Origin: Isoetes taiwanensis | Lineage: Eukaryota > Streptophyta > Lycopodiopsida > Isoetales > Isoetaceae | NCBI GenBank assembly: GCA_021234155.1 | Contig: JAJEKV010000022.1 | Coordinates: 9,738,934 to 9,802,933, forward strand | Direction: 5' to 3' | Length of the DNA stretch: 64,000 nt | Shown here: one piece after another, positions 1 to 12,280 of the stretch | Layout: each line of letters starts with the position of its first letter | How positions within the stretch are numbered: position 1 is the stretch's first letter | Made by a program: the position numbers and the translations under genes | Notes under the pieces: generated by a model | The model's database searches: none | Seen by the model: the letters and a program-made list of their open reading frames with translations, nothing else | Told to the model about the DNA's origin: nothing

Positions 1-935
1 GTAAGTGTGGGATCGGTAAATAACTTGATGTAGAAATTGCGGCTAAGTTGGCCATTATATCTTCAGTTTTACATTCAACAAGTTTGTCCCCACGGAAATT
101 GTTTATAACATTACGGGGAGGATCTAATGTTACTTTTCATGAAGTGATTACAATTTGCAAATTGAAGACATAATCTGTTCTACTATTCCTATATTGTCGA
201 ATATTCCTATATTGACCGAGAAGCTCATATTCCTAGATGGGCATAATCTATTCCTATATTGTCGGAGAAGTTCATATTCACGAGGTGTTTGGTTTTATCC
301 AAATGTTAAAAATCACCCATCTTTGTATTAAAATCACCCATATGTATTTGGGTTTGCTTGAAAAAATGTTTAGCGATTTGCCATGATATAATGGTTGATG
401 CATAAAACTATTCATTAACAAATGGAGCTTAGACTATGTTTCTCTTTCTATTCTATTGTATTCTTTAAATTGCAAAATTTGGTAATTCTTTCTAACATGT
501 TTGGATGCACTACCCGTAAATGTAAGGTATCTACAATTAGCTTGGATCACCAAGCGGCATGGTGCCGATGGTGACAATTCTTTTAAAGATTGTTAACCAT
601 GATCTTATCTGCTGCGACAAGAGATTTTACCACGTTGTTCTATTGCAGCAAGAAATTTACCCAAGGATTCAAGAGTTTTATCCCTATTCTGCCCAGCATT
701 TTGCCGATTTAACCCACATAATTGTAGATTCCTTACATTCACGTTGCATGAATCGCCCTCGCCTTGGTCCGTGAGTCAAGCGGGGCCTCCGGCCGTGGCG
801 TCGACCGACCTTCCCTCGCCCGAGAATTCAAGCTGAGGGCATTCCTCATATCTAATAAGGCAATTACCTAGAACCAGAATGTGCATAACATACTTCACAT
901 CTCTATACGAATGCAACATACTAATCTCAACTAAC
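1..935. other. Gene-free stretch
   Basis: AT-rich sequence with no supported gene. Short open frames occur on both strands but show no recognisable domain or splice structure. Confidence 0.5.
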
Positions 936-1075
936 ACTATAGATCTTATTTAAGACCACATCCACTATTTGCATTATAGACTACTATCTTAAACAATCTT
1001 ATGAAACTATAGATCTTATTTAAGACCACATCCACTATTTGCATTATAGACTACTATCTTAAACAATCTTATGAA
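936..1075. repeat. Tandem repeat, 2 x 70 bp
   Basis: Two adjacent and essentially identical 70-bp units (936-1005 and 1006-1075), each beginning ACTATAGATCTTATTTAAG. The near-perfect identity suggests a recent local duplication. Confidence 0.95.
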
Positions 1076-1480
1076 ACGTTTAATCGCCAAGGAGAGAGCA
1101 ATAACTACTAACTACTATCACTTACAAACTTAGGCATCTCCAAATGACAACAAAGACATCATTTACTTAAAATGGTAATTTGATCCTCAGTCCAAATGCT
1201 ACATTTGGCTTCCCGGCATGATACCACTTATACATTTAGCATTCTTTCTTCAATTTCAAAGCTTTCCGACATAAAAAAAAACACCATCGACATCTACACA
1301 CAAATACTACCCATAGAAGTCAACAAATATGAACCTCAACATATGGTATCCCCTATCAACTTCAAATGTGAACACCTAAACCTCTACCCCATAACTTCCC
1401 CATAGAACTTGAATTACCGCAATTTGAAAAACCCAGCTTGAGCCGATTTGCCTAGCCTTCTTCCCAACCCTGGTTCTGCT

Positions 1481-1481
<1 letters not shown>

Positions 1482-1511
<30 letters not shown>
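1482..1511. repeat. Poly-T tract (30 bp)
   Basis: Uninterrupted run of about 30 T. Read on the minus strand it is a poly-A, which could be the tail of a minus-strand retroposon, but I see no coding remnant attached to it. Confidence 0.9.
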
Positions 1512-1512
<1 letters not shown>

Positions 1513-1529
1513 GTTTGGGGAGGGAGACA

Positions 1530-1850
1530 TAAATGATGCACATACAGGTAGAATCCTTGCCACTTGGAGCTGACGTATCAAAATTCAACGAAGGAAGGCT
1601 CGTTGAACAGCTTGGAAGGTAGCAAATCTGATGGTCTAAAATTCAAGCAGAAATATGGTCTGTCAGAAAAGTTACAGCAGTTCAAAGCAAGCAGGCTCTA
1701 CACTCCATCTTCGTGCATCAGGTGCCCATCTATTGTGCCCTTTATTTTGGCGTTGAAAAACAGTTTCGGACTTACGATTCAAGGAGGGTCTGCTGAGCGG
1801 ATCATGTGCTGCGGTGAACGAATCATTTTGTGGATATTTTGACCTTTAGA
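1530..1850. repeat. Dispersed repeat, copy 1 of 3
   Basis: About 300 bp closely matching 8060-8370 and 8545-8832. Shared landmarks include GAAGGAAGGCTCGTTGAACA, a run specifying 'GGTCTAAAATTCAAGCA', and GAGGGTCTG followed by GAGCGGATCATG. No coding function is recognised; it behaves as an unclassified interspersed repeat. Confidence 0.85.
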
Positions 1851-2330
1851 ATTGATCCGATATTATAAAGTTATGAAAAGTAATGTGATATGCTGTTCTG
1901 GAACATACAAGAATAACACATTATTGGATTGGAAGGTTACATTGGTACTAGATGAGGAGCCCTATCTTTGAATCCGTTCCAATGAGCTTTGCTTGGGGTT
2001 CAACTAACCTTGAAACAAGACGGTATATTTTGTTTTTCCCTAGGTGATTGAAATATTTTATTTGAAGCTATAGAATCATTAGTGGTTTGAATACGTGTCT
2101 TAAGGACAAGAATCCTTAGCTTATAATTTGCAGTCATGATGGATCGAAGAACATGATGTAGTTAATGGCATAAGCAGCAAACCAAAGAAGCCACATCAAT
2201 TTGGATGGGTTTGCTAGTCTAACGTTGTTTGTTGAGTTATCACAGGACATGGACATTAGGACATAAATGAAACTTGTGGAGGAGTATGAGCGAACTTTGC
2301 AAGAAAAACAAGCAAAGTTGGAAGACAATC

Positions 2331-3836
2331 AAGCTTTTGTATTTGCCCATGTTTATATGGCGTCCTTACTGCTAGCACCACAGATCAAAGTGCGTGAGCT
2401 CATTGCAATAGTTCGGAACTTTATTTGGGCAGGTACTGAGGAGGGTGTTGTGGTTAAGGTGGCTTGGTCGAAGTGCATCCTTCCAAAATGGGCAGGTGGT
2501 CTGGGTATGATGGACTTCTTCTTTGCAGAGAGCAAAGTGCTTATTTCAAAGTTCATTTGGAGACTTCTGAATGGTGAGGATGACTCTCCGGTTCACGCCT
2601 TCTTAGACAAGCTCTTGGTCATTTGTATCCCTCTAGGCAAGAAGGGCTGTCAAACCAGTCCTACCTTGTGCTTTATTTCGGACTCTGCAGCCTTTTCCAG
2701 CGCTTCTCCATTCTTGCGTGGCTTGTTGGCAGCATGGGAGGCGATCGGACATCTTTTCTGGCCATGCCCTCTATCCACACCCTATTGGAGACTCCATGGT
2801 GGTGGGCACCCGCGCCTCCAGGACCCCTCGGCACCTCCATTGGCAGCCTCGGTTCATCCCCTTACCACAGGCGATGGGTTCTTGCAGGTGTTGTCTCTAT
2901 TCAAGCATGGTATGAGGAGGGTAAGCCCCTCTTGTCTTCTTTGAATTCCCGAGGCAAAGTTCCTCTCTCTCGTTGGGATGTATCCCTATGGGAGAAGGTC
3001 GAGAACATTTGCCTCTCATAGTGCAAGTTGGTGTTCTTTGAAAGGGTGCCATGGGACTGTCATGAAAATATTCACAAAGGCAAGCAATTTGTCGGATCGA
3101 TTATATCGCCTTCTTTTAGCACCACAACCCCTCCGGTTGCGGATGGGTGGCACCTACATGTTCCCTGACCCACTTTTGTGTCGTACATGGCGATGGCTTT
3201 GGGATAGGTTGCTCCACCCTAAAGTCTCTGTCTTGTGGTGGCGGGGTTATCCCAGGTGCCTGCGGGTTAATGCCTTTTCGACATCGCTATGATCCTCGTG
3301 ATATCTACAGTATGCCCGCTCTGCCTCTCGGACGTTGAGACTCTTGAGCATTGTCTCTTTGATTGTCCCGAGGTTTCAACCGGCGTGGTCCGGCTACAAA
3401 GGTACATTGGATTGCCGATGCATCCTTTTGGCGCCCTATCCCAACGCATGGCCTCCAGCTAAACAAAGGGCATTTCATCTTGGTTCCGGTTGGCTCCTAT
3501 GGTCGATATGGGGCGTCGCCGCAGACACCACATCTTTCGGGCATTCATTCATCGCACATAGTGTTATTACAAGTGGCCAGAAAAAAGATATTGATGACCG
3601 AACGAGTGTTCTTCCCTTGACTGTAACTGGTGGAACGCATCCGGATTCAGTATCTTCGAATTGATTCTTATCATTAGTCTCCTATTCTGGAGTAAGTACA
3701 TTGTGCTCCAGGCTCGTGCTCCTGTGGCATCTCTGTGTGCTTACACAGTTAGATGAGACATGTAAATTTTGTATTTTTTCTCTGATTAATAAACTTTTTG
3801 GCTTTCGTCCTTCAAAAAAAAAGCTTTTGTATTTGC
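2331..3836 (+). mobile_element. 5'-truncated L1-type LINE with 16-bp target-site duplication
   Basis: The insertion (2347-3820) carries the 3' part of a plant L1-like ORF2. The conceptual protein around 2340-2600 has the segment after the reverse transcriptase, with 'RNFIWAG', then 'WSKCILPKWAGGLGMMDF' and 'KFIWRLL'. Further on, about 2870-3010 reads 'RRWVLAGVVSIQAWYEEGK' and 'WDVSLWEKVE' in other frames, typical of the stretch before the zf-RVT zinc-binding end, so the ORF is frameshifted. It ends in an A-rich tail at about 3812-3822. AAGCTTTTGTATTTGC occurs on both sides (2331-2346 and 3821-3836), as expected for target-primed reverse transcription. The element is dead: 5'-truncated and frame-broken. 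The sequence it interrupts has an open frame rich in E, K and Q. Confidence 0.9.
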
Positions 3837-4154
3837 AATTCTTTATCTATAAAAATGTCTAAAGATTGATATACATAGTATTCTTGAATAAAGATATCAA
3901 GTCCTCTAAGTGAATTGAGGCCATTTCTAATAGAATTGAAAAGTCTTTATCGGACAACAGATTAAAGACCTCGAAATGAACTGAGGCTATTCTTCAAATT
4001 TTAGCTTAAAGGGCTGGACTTGAAAATTTTTAGCCTAAAGGGCTGGAGTTAAATATTTCTGATAGTGGACTCAATCAGGGTTGTAATCTTGAACTTGGTT
4101 ATGTTAATTTGCCATATAATTTCTTGATCGAGGATGATCAATCCCGGGAAGGGG

Positions 4155-4286
4155 AGGAATTGATATGGTGGTGCTTGGGGGAGTGGTTATGAGAGGAAGA
4201 GAAAGAGAAAAAAAATCGGAATGACTTATCCATGCCTTGTAACCAAACATCTAGGGTAATTAAATTGACTACTATGGGCCATTAGA
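4155..4286. repeat. Direct repeat flanking a LINE, left copy
   Basis: Near-identical to 7152-7275 in the same orientation. Both start GATATGGTGGTGCT and both contain ACCAAACATCTAGGGTAATT and GACTACTATGGGCCATT. The two copies bracket about 2.9 kb that contains the LINE at 4.57-6.41 kb. Confidence 0.85.
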
Positions 4287-4569
4287 GTTAAAGCTAAGCG
4301 CTTAATAAAGGGCAAAAGCCTTTTATCTAAAAATAAGGCATCAGACCTTTAGAAAATGGTTGGCATGTATATAAGGGTGGCTGCAGACAGAATCGTGGCA
4401 CCAGCATCTTGACCGGCACAGTAGCTTGGCGAACGCAGCTTCTTGAGATCAACTGTCAGAGCCTTCAATCCGGATAAACCTCCCAATTTCGATCTTATGT
4501 CTTGACGAACCTTAGCATATATTCAGCGTTGTGGATTGATTGCTTCGAGAAGCTTTCAATCGTTTATGA

Positions 4570-6410
4570 TCTCCCAAAGCCCGGGTGAGGGCAGCAGAGG
4601 TGCGGGCCCTCACCCAGGTAGGATTCAGACCCCGGCACTCAACCATTGACCACATCTTCACGTTCGCGAACTCGATTGAAGACAAAGCAGGAACCGCCGT
4701 CCGGGATCTATATTGTTGCTTTGTGGATTTTCGCTTGGCGTTTGACAACGTGCCTCGGGGAAAAACTATGGGCAAGGCGCAGCAACGGGGGGTTTCACAG
4801 AGATTTGCGAGAATGCGATTAATGTACAGCTATACGAAAGATGCTTCGGGTCGGTTGCAGCAGACAAAGCCAACCATTTGATAGCGATGTCGAGGTTGAT
4901 CGGGGATGCCCTCTCCCCAACATTGTTTGGGCTTTACCTTGATCAATTGGAGAGCGTGCTTGGCGATAATGGGGCGATGGAGCTCACCTTCTCTATCAGA
5001 TCATCGACGGTTAATATATCCGATGATGTGGACCTTCTAGCTTACACACCAGCGGACATGCAACGACATCTCGATGCCCCGGACACATTCTCGGCCAAGC
5101 GATTGATATCTTGGCGTCAACTGGCCAAGACTAAGGTGGTTTTCATATCATCTTCACGTTAGCCGAGGGTCCCCTCCTTCGCCATCGAGGCCAAAATGTG
5201 GAAGTTGCATCCACATACAAATATTTGGGAGTGGAGTTTCCTTCTACTATGCAGCGGGACACATCCATACGGGCCACGATTTCTGTGGTAGTGGAAGGCA
5301 CTATATGCAATGCAAAACAATAGTCATAGAGCGGAGTTGTATGATTGGGCCCATCACCACGCCTGTTCAAGGTCTTAGTGGAACTGCCCTTTTATACGGG
5401 GTGGAAGTATGGGGCCCAAGAGTATCACTTGCTACTTGGAATGACTTGGAGCAGTCCGTAAAGCCTTCTTAGTCACGAGCACTAGGGGTGAAGTCCACAG
5501 TCCCATATCAAATTCTCTTTGCAGGAGACAGGATTCTTGCCTCTTGGGAGGGCGGCCCTGATCGCCACATTGTCTATTTTTGGAAGGTGGTCAATGTGGA
5601 CGATGCTCGTCTCCCTAAACTAGCTTATATCATGGCAATGGAGCCGCCAGGCGCCTCAAGGCCCTTTGGAGGGAAAAGAGAGCTCAATGGTTGGCTAGAT
5701 GGAATGTGCGAGAACAGGTGCATACATGTGCAAACAGAGGTGATCGCCATAGCTTGAGGCAATATCTTGACGATTGCTTCCTCGTAAAGCTTTGGGATGC
5801 CAATGCCCTTGAACAGTCAAGACAAAGACACTACCGCCACATAAATCCCACATTGAACGAGGCCCGCAATGCTACCTGCGTACCCACTTGCCCATGAAAA
5901 GGCGCAGACTCATTGCCTCCATTCGCACAGGGGCACATCATCTTCGAATTGAGACAGGCAGATGGATTGGTGAGCCACGCCAGGACAGGCTCTGTCAATG
6001 CTGCCAAATGGGAGTCATTGAGGATGAATCTCATACCCATCAAAGTTGCCCAAAGATATGATCAAATTCGAACCACGATATCTTTGAGTTGGTTAGGCCC
6101 GGCCACCGTTACATGTGACATTGGGCACAAACATCCGAGACAGTCTTTGGGATCATATCTTCAGGAGGTTATGGACATGCGAGATCAGCTATGTCCTCGG
6201 GCACACACTTGACATGTATATAAACATTGATGTATACTTGTACGTTTGACAGCATTCTTATTACTGCCGCAGTTTTTCCCTCGAAAACCCTTCGGGGCGG
6301 GGGTTTTTTTAACCCGGACAGTAATAAGTTTGCTGCGCTCCTTATGGGTCCCATAGGCCGATTGGCCTCAGTGGACGATAAAAAATCATTCTCATTCTCA
6401 TTCTTTAAAT
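4570..6410 (+). mobile_element. Degenerate LINE reverse transcriptase with simple-repeat tail
   Basis: The reverse-transcriptase core is readable in pieces. 4585-4790 gives 'QVGFRPRHSTIDHIFTFAN' and 'CCFVDFRLAFDNVPRG'. 4890-5060 gives 'GDALSPTLFGLYLDQLE' and a degraded catalytic box 'ISDDVDLLAYT' where family members have xADD. 5370-5480 continues with 'GVEVWGP'. 5890-6080 carries the 3'-terminal zinc-finger-like end (two Cys in 'DRLCQCC' in one frame, then a CPKI/YDQIR motif). Several frameshifts break it. The 3' end has an AACCCTTCGGGGCGGGGGTT motif, the GGTCCCATAGG...GTGGACG motif also seen at about 12.81 and 58.12 kb, and a (CATTCT)n tail. The 5' part is truncated. Confidence 0.85.
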
Positions 6411-6429
6411 TTGTGTTTTCTCTAGATTG

Positions 6430-7150
6430 AGGATTCTCTAGAGGTTAAACTGTTCTCCTTCAACCTTTTCTTCTTCCAAGATTCGGATTTCTCAGAGGTT
6501 CTCTTGCTCAGGATAGCCCGATTGGATGGTGAGCTTTGCCTTAAGGGGTGGATTTGTGTCTATTTGCCTTATTTCCTAATGAATATTGTTGCAGATGATG
6601 CATTGAGTTTGCTTTGAGTTTGCAGTTCGTATCAAAATTAGCATCAGAGCACGATTTCAAGTTTCGTTGGAGCTTTATGTGTTGATTTCCCTAGGATCCT
6701 TGAGTGTAATGATTTCAGAGGGTTTAAGATCTCTGCCAGATTGAAGTTTTCTAGCTAGAACTAGAAATAGATATATGGTCTTGTATATCTAGAAAGTCCT
6801 CCTGAAGGATCTAGTTAAATCTATCAGCAACTAGCCGAATAAAAAATCACAAGACTCTGCCTTGAGGAGTAGAATCTCAAAATCCGGATCTGCACAATAC
6901 CTGGATTAATTGCTGTCGGAATATGAATTACACTGCAGGATAGATTATAGATCACGAATTGAATGAAAATGCACTTGCCATGCTACTGCTGCGAAATTAT
7001 TTTATCTGGAGCAGAGTCAGGAGCCACCTCCTAAGCCAATTGACTACGAGTGTATTGAACATAAGCTATTTTGGCATTTCTTAGAGAAAAGTAGTCTTAT
7101 GGCTTTGAAGCTTGGAGTGTAATATCGACGCTCCGAGTTCATTGGCAAAT
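6430..7150. other. Gene-free stretch
   Basis: No coding or structural feature recognised between the LINE tail and the second 125-bp direct repeat. Confidence 0.5.
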
Positions 7151-7151
7151 G

Positions 7152-7275
7152 ATATGGTGGTGCTCGAGGGAGTGGCTATGAGAGCAAGAGAAAGAGAAAA
7201 AAAGTTGGAATTATTTATCTATGCCTTGTAACCAAACATCTAGGGTAATTAAATTGACTACTATGGGCCATTCAT
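7152..7275. repeat. Direct repeat flanking a LINE, right copy
   Basis: Partner of 4155-4286 (same orientation), including the GACTACTATGGGCCATT end. The copies differ by scattered substitutions, so the duplication is not very recent. Confidence 0.85.
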
Positions 7276-7534
7276 TAGAGAAAATATGAGGTCTCCAAAG
7301 GGCCCTTTATGAAAATAGAGAAAATCCACATCAATTTTTTGCTCTAGCCAATGAGAGAATAGTGCCTTTGTTCTTAATCCATACACCCCTGACATGGGAT
7401 ATTGGCTTTAGTCGCCACATGTCTTATTTAGATAGGGTCCCTTCTCCCAAGGAAGACTCCCAAATCTGCCACATTTTTCTATGAAAGTCCCTAAAGATTT
7501 TGGAATGGAGATTTTGAAGCCAAATCACGTGCAA

Positions 7535-7831
7535 TTAATTTTGGGTGTTGCTCTCAATTTTTGTTTTGGTGGGGTCGAGCTTGTGTGATATGCAGGGACA
7601 GGGTTGGTCCCACAGATCCATTATCACCTGGAGGTATGATCCCAGCATCTGGACTGAATCCGCGCTGAGTATGACGTGTAGCAATTGACTAAGCCTGACC
7701 AACTTAGTATAGTGCGCCCGGATTTGGTCATATCTCGGACATCCCTGTATGATATGGCATTCATCTTCAACGGCCCCCATTTGACAGCATCTACAGAGCC
7801 TGTCCTGTTGTGGTTCCCGAGTCCATCTCAT
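7535..7831 (-). pseudogene. LINE ORF2 3'-terminal remnant, copy 1
   Basis: The minus-strand frame reads 'DRLCRCCQMGAVEDECHI', then 'CPRYDQIRAHYTKLV'. This is the Cys/His-rich end typical of LINE ORF2 and matches the end of the LINE at 5.9-6.1 kb. It lies inside a 465-bp block duplicated at 8965-9430 and is only a fragment. Confidence 0.75.
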
Positions 7832-8040
7832 GTCTCAATGGGAGATGGTGGCGAACTAAAGAGGCGCCTCACAACAAATAAATGCGCTTGTTTGAACATA
7901 TGTTCTTATTCTTGAGCCCGACCTGACCCGGCCACGTGCGCCCAAGTCAGGGCATTTTTTGTGTGCCGTTCTTGTGTATTACTTCCTGACCAAGTAGTTG
8001 TAGATGGCATAATTAAATCGTGCCATATACAACTACTCGC
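7575..8040. repeat. Duplicated block, copy 1
   Basis: About 465 bp, repeated at 8965-9430 in direct orientation about 1.39 kb away. Shared landmarks are CAGGGACAGGGTTGGTCCCA at one end and GACCTGACCCGGCCACGTG plus CTTGTGTATTACTTC at the other. It contains the minus-strand LINE 3' remnant. Confidence 0.85.
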
Positions 8041-8059
8041 CATAAATGGGGGGAGGGGC

Positions 8060-8500
8060 TTAAATCGTGCACATACAGGTAGAATCCTTGCCGTTGGAGC
8101 TGCATGCATCAAAATTCAACGAAGGAAGGCTCGTTGAACAGCTTGCAAGGTAGCGAATCTGATGGTCTAAAATTCAAGCAGAAATATGGTCTGGCAGAAA
8201 AGTTACAGTAGTTCAAATCAAGGAGGTTCTGCATTCCATCTTCATGCATCAGGTGCCCATCTATCGTGCCCTTTATTTTTGCGTTGAAAAACATTTTCGG
8301 ACTTACGATTCAAGAAGGGTCTGATGAGCGGATCATGGGCTGCGGTGAGCGAATTATAGCCTAAGGTGGGCAGATCATGGGCAGTTTTCCTGGGCAGTAG
8401 ATGGGCAGATGCATGGATTATGGAGACCCTCCCCTATCGTCCACGAAGAGAGTGATGTGAAACTGTACAAGTATACATATGAGACAAAAAACTGTACAAG
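8060..8500. repeat. Tandem unit 1 of an interspersed repeat
   Basis: About 450 bp, repeated directly at 8545-8960. Both contain GAAGGAAGGCTC, AGGTGGGC..GATCATGGGCAG, and a segment ending GTACAAGTATACATATGAGA. The first 300 bp also match 1530-1850. Confidence 0.85.
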
Positions 8501-8544
8501 TATACATATGGGGAGGGGAGGGGGGCGCCGTGCACATACTGAGG

Positions 8545-8960
8545 TGGAATCCTTTTACTGGAGTCGCATGCATTAAAATTCAACGAAGGAAGGCTCTTTG
8601 AACAGCTTGCAAGGTAGCGAATTTGATGGTCTAAAATTCAAGCAAAAATATGGTCTGGCGAAAAAGTTACAGCAGTTCAAAGCACGGAGGGTCTGCACTC
8701 CATCTTCGTGCATCAGGTGCCCATCTATCATGCCCTTTATTTTTGCATTGAAAAATAGTTTCAGACTTACGACTCAAGGAGGGTCTGATGAGCGGATCAT
8801 GGGCTGCGGTGAGCAAATCATAGCCTGAGGTGGGCGGACCATGGGCAGTTTTCTTGGGCGATAGATGGGCAGATGCAGGGAATGGAGACCCTCCCCTATC
8901 GTCCACGAAGAGAATGATGTGAAATTGTACAAGTATACATATGAGACAAGACAGATTAAG
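8545..8960. repeat. Tandem unit 2 of an interspersed repeat
   Basis: Second copy of the unit at 8060-8500, placed immediately before the second 465-bp block, so the whole 7.6-9.4 kb interval reads as a partial tandem duplication. Confidence 0.8.
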
Positions 8961-8964
8961 TCAT

Positions 8965-9430
8965 GTATGTGTGTGCAGGGACAGGGTTGGTCCCACAGAT
9001 CCATTATCACCTGGAGGTATGATCCCAGCATTCAGACTGAAGCCGCGTTGAGTATGACGTGTAGCAATTGACCAAGCCTGACCAACTCAGTATAGTGCAC
9101 CCGAATTTGGTCATATGTCGGACATCCCTATAGGGTATGGCATTCATCTTCAACGGCCTCCATTTGACAGCATCTACAGAGCCTGTCCTGCTGTGGTTCC
9201 CCAATCCATCTCATGTCTCAATGGGAGACGGTGGCAAACTAAAGAGGCCCCTCACAGCAAATATATGCGCTTGTCTGAACATCATAGCCTATTAGGGTAT
9301 GTTTCTATGAGGACTTCTTGAGCCCGACCTGACCCGGCCACGTGTGCCCAAGTTAGGGCATTTTTTATGTGTCGTTCTTGTGTATTACTTCTTGACCGAG
9401 TAGTTGTATATGGCACAATTAAATTGCCTA
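8965..9430. repeat. Duplicated block, copy 2 (with minus-strand LINE 3' remnant)
   Basis: Direct copy of 7575-8040, including the minus-strand LINE 3'-terminal region at about 9007-9204. Small indels separate the copies. Confidence 0.85.
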
Positions 9431-12260
9431 GGAGCAGGCTTGCTTGGAGCAATGCCCCAAATAGCTTGCTGCAGGTTTGAGGAAGAAAGATTATTGCAAC
9501 AGCCTGGTTCGGGAGGCCAAAAGGGTCCTCCCCCCTCTGGAAGCTCAGGCGATTCCTGGTCCACGTATGCAACAAGGGCAGGTCAGAGGTCTCATGGAAC
9601 GGAGAAGGCTGCGCCCTGACTTGGAAGTCAAATGCAAAAAACCGCTTCATGGAAATGGACTCTTATCATCTAAATGCCTCTAGCCTCTTATGGCAAATAA
9701 ATAGATGAGCCGAGAGGGGCGGGCCTACTTATTTGTTGTAAGGCATAAGCATAGATGTTTAACCCCCTTAACTGGCAAGCCCACATCATAGATCGATAGT
9801 GTGATGCCAACTATGTCGTTCGCAAGAAATAGAGGATGAAAAACATGTATGGAATAAATGTCCAGCGTATAATTGCATTAGGAGAGGGATAAGCGGTATG
9901 AAAAAAGGAATAAGAGTTTTTGAAGTAGCAAGAGAAATAATAAAGGTAATAAAGAAGATTTAGGAAGAGCACGAGTCAAGGTATAAAAAAAACAAGATGT
10001 ACCAAGCAATTGAATTGATGGCACAAGCTGAGATTCAGTGTCTATACGATCTTCAACGAATATACTTGATGTGGGATATGTGAGTTTTCATGAGATGCTA
10101 GTTTTTTCATCAGAAACTCCATGAATCGTGCCTTGAATAGTTGCATTTTTGTACAAATAGTGACAAAAATTGTCGAAATTTTTTTGCGTTAGAAGCTTTG
10201 CTCACAGTAACTTCATTAAAAACCAATTTTATCTTATCAACAAAAATCCTAGCTAGAGTTCAAAAACGTGAAAATAGAGAAAAACTGAAGATGGAAAACT
10301 AGTAGTAGGGCAGGCTTGGGACAGGGGAGTGGTAGGATTTTCAACCCAAAGGGTTGGTGGGGGCAGCAAATTACCAATGTTGCACAAATTTCCCCAGTAT
10401 GTTGATGAATTTATAGTACAGTCCATTTGTGAAATCCCACAAGTTAAATTAATAAACGTAAGGTTGCTCTTTGAATCATAAGTGATTTTTTAAGCTAAAA
10501 CTTTAGTCGAAGTTGTCGGAGTTTATTCTATTACCCTAATTGTTGGAAATAAGTTTATAGCTTTTTATTGCTTAACAGCCAGCTTTTGCAAAGGCCTCTA
10601 GTCAAGCAAGTAAAAGTGAAGGAATCTAATAAATAACATTTCTTTTCACCAGTTGTGTTACAAGTAGTTGGGCATTCTTCAAACTTGAACCTCTAATCAT
10701 TCACTAAGATAAGTGCATTAGAGATGATTAAGCAAGAAGCATCCAACCTTTTGGGATTCGCCTTTAGTATTATTTCTGGGGGATTCACCTTTGTAAAGGT
10801 GGCTTATGTCATTTTCGTTCATCAACGAGCAAATCCCTCCCCCTCCAAAAAAAAAAAAAAAAAAAAAAAAAAACTACCCCTTATACAATTCTATGCTTTC
10901 TCAAAATTTTTACCCCTACCTATAGATTTGGCCCATATTTTTTCTCAATTATGGAATCTTATAGCACTTATAGTCTCAAATTTTATGGCTTTGTATACCC
11001 TTTCGTTAAATTTACAATTTTAGAGCTAGAAAGATTTATATAAGGCCTTACACGATTACTCTGAGATTGCCATCTTTTCTTGCTCCTTTGTACTGAAATG
11101 TGCAAGCATGCATATCAACGTGTATGTGCGAGACGCAAAACAATAATGACGAGTGCTAAGATATTTAACAGCCATCCATTGTGCCAATTAGAGAGATTGT
11201 TTATGGCTGATGGGCGCTCTAGTGAATTCTCGGCCATCAGATACGGGAATATTCTGAGGGATATTCCCTCTAATGCGATCCCATCCCTACACCTCAGCGG
11301 GGGATGGGGTCAAATGCTGATGTGGCCCTATTCCTAAGGGCAATTGACAGCCATTGGAAAGGATTACAATGTGATTTGACTTCAAAATAGCAAGTCCCTA
11401 TTCCAAGGCATGCTACACACTATTGGAGGCACTAAAGCAGGACCGGATCATACTTCTAAATTAATAGACAGTCAGGTTTGTGCCACAAGCTTCCCTGCTA
11501 CAATAGCCAAGCAGCCCAACAGCAAACCCGGCTGGGAACAACATCCTCATGCCCTCAGCTACAACTCAGCCACACAGACAACAATTTGCCAGTCCTCAAT
11601 GCCCAAGCCTTCTTCAGCGCCTGCAAAGACAATGGAGAAACAAATCGGGGATTGAACCCCTCGCGATTCTTGCAGCGACTCAAAGCGGCACCGCCCGCCC
11701 TTAAAGGCGGGGGCTAATCCCATGCACATGCTCAAGCACACAGACACCAATGCATTTTCCCATCCTTTTTTTTACTTTTATGTTTAATCATGCACACAAT
11801 GAGCAACAATAACACAACGTCACACCTGTCCGAAGCAAAGAAGAAGAATTCTTTAAGTTTCTTTCAGTTTCAACAATGCCAAACACCTGCAATCAAAAAA
11901 CAGCACACAAGCAAACAGGAAAGTGCCATGGCGTCTTCCACATATCTGTGCAAAATTACTAATGCACAAAATGCAGAACTTAAGATTACATACTCAAATT
12001 CGGGTTACTTAGCAATGAAGAGCAAAAAGAAGCCAGGGCATCTAAATTCGGCACTGTATACCAGTGAATACAAAATAAATAAAAACAAAGGGAGTTATCT
12101 ATCAAAACCTCTGGAGCACATCCATATCAAACACTTAAGAAATACCCGAATGGCCGGAACGCATGCGAGAGGCCACCGTAGCCAAGGCTACACACCGGAA
12201 TGGATCATGACCAAGAAAATGAAGCATCTCTTGCATAACAAGCAACCTATCTTCCGCTCG
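9430..12260. other. Gene-poor stretch with A-tract
   Basis: No convincing gene. A run of about 26 A lies at 10847-10872. Several open frames of 60-180 codons exist, the longest at 11790-12344 (+), but none shows a domain and their composition looks non-coding. A GGTTCAATCCC (B-box-like) string occurs on the minus strand near 11650. Confidence 0.5.
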
Positions 12261-12280
12261 TCCCTTACCTTCCAGATCCG

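Noticed and set aside
1376-1588. Minus-strand frame with a poly-lysine run
   Set aside because: The lysines come from the 30-bp poly-T tract; no other coding sign.
11630-11720. Possible tRNA or SINE on the minus strand (GGTTCAATCCC B-box-like)
   Set aside because: No A box or cloverleaf could be drawn, and no simple-repeat tail or target duplication was seen.
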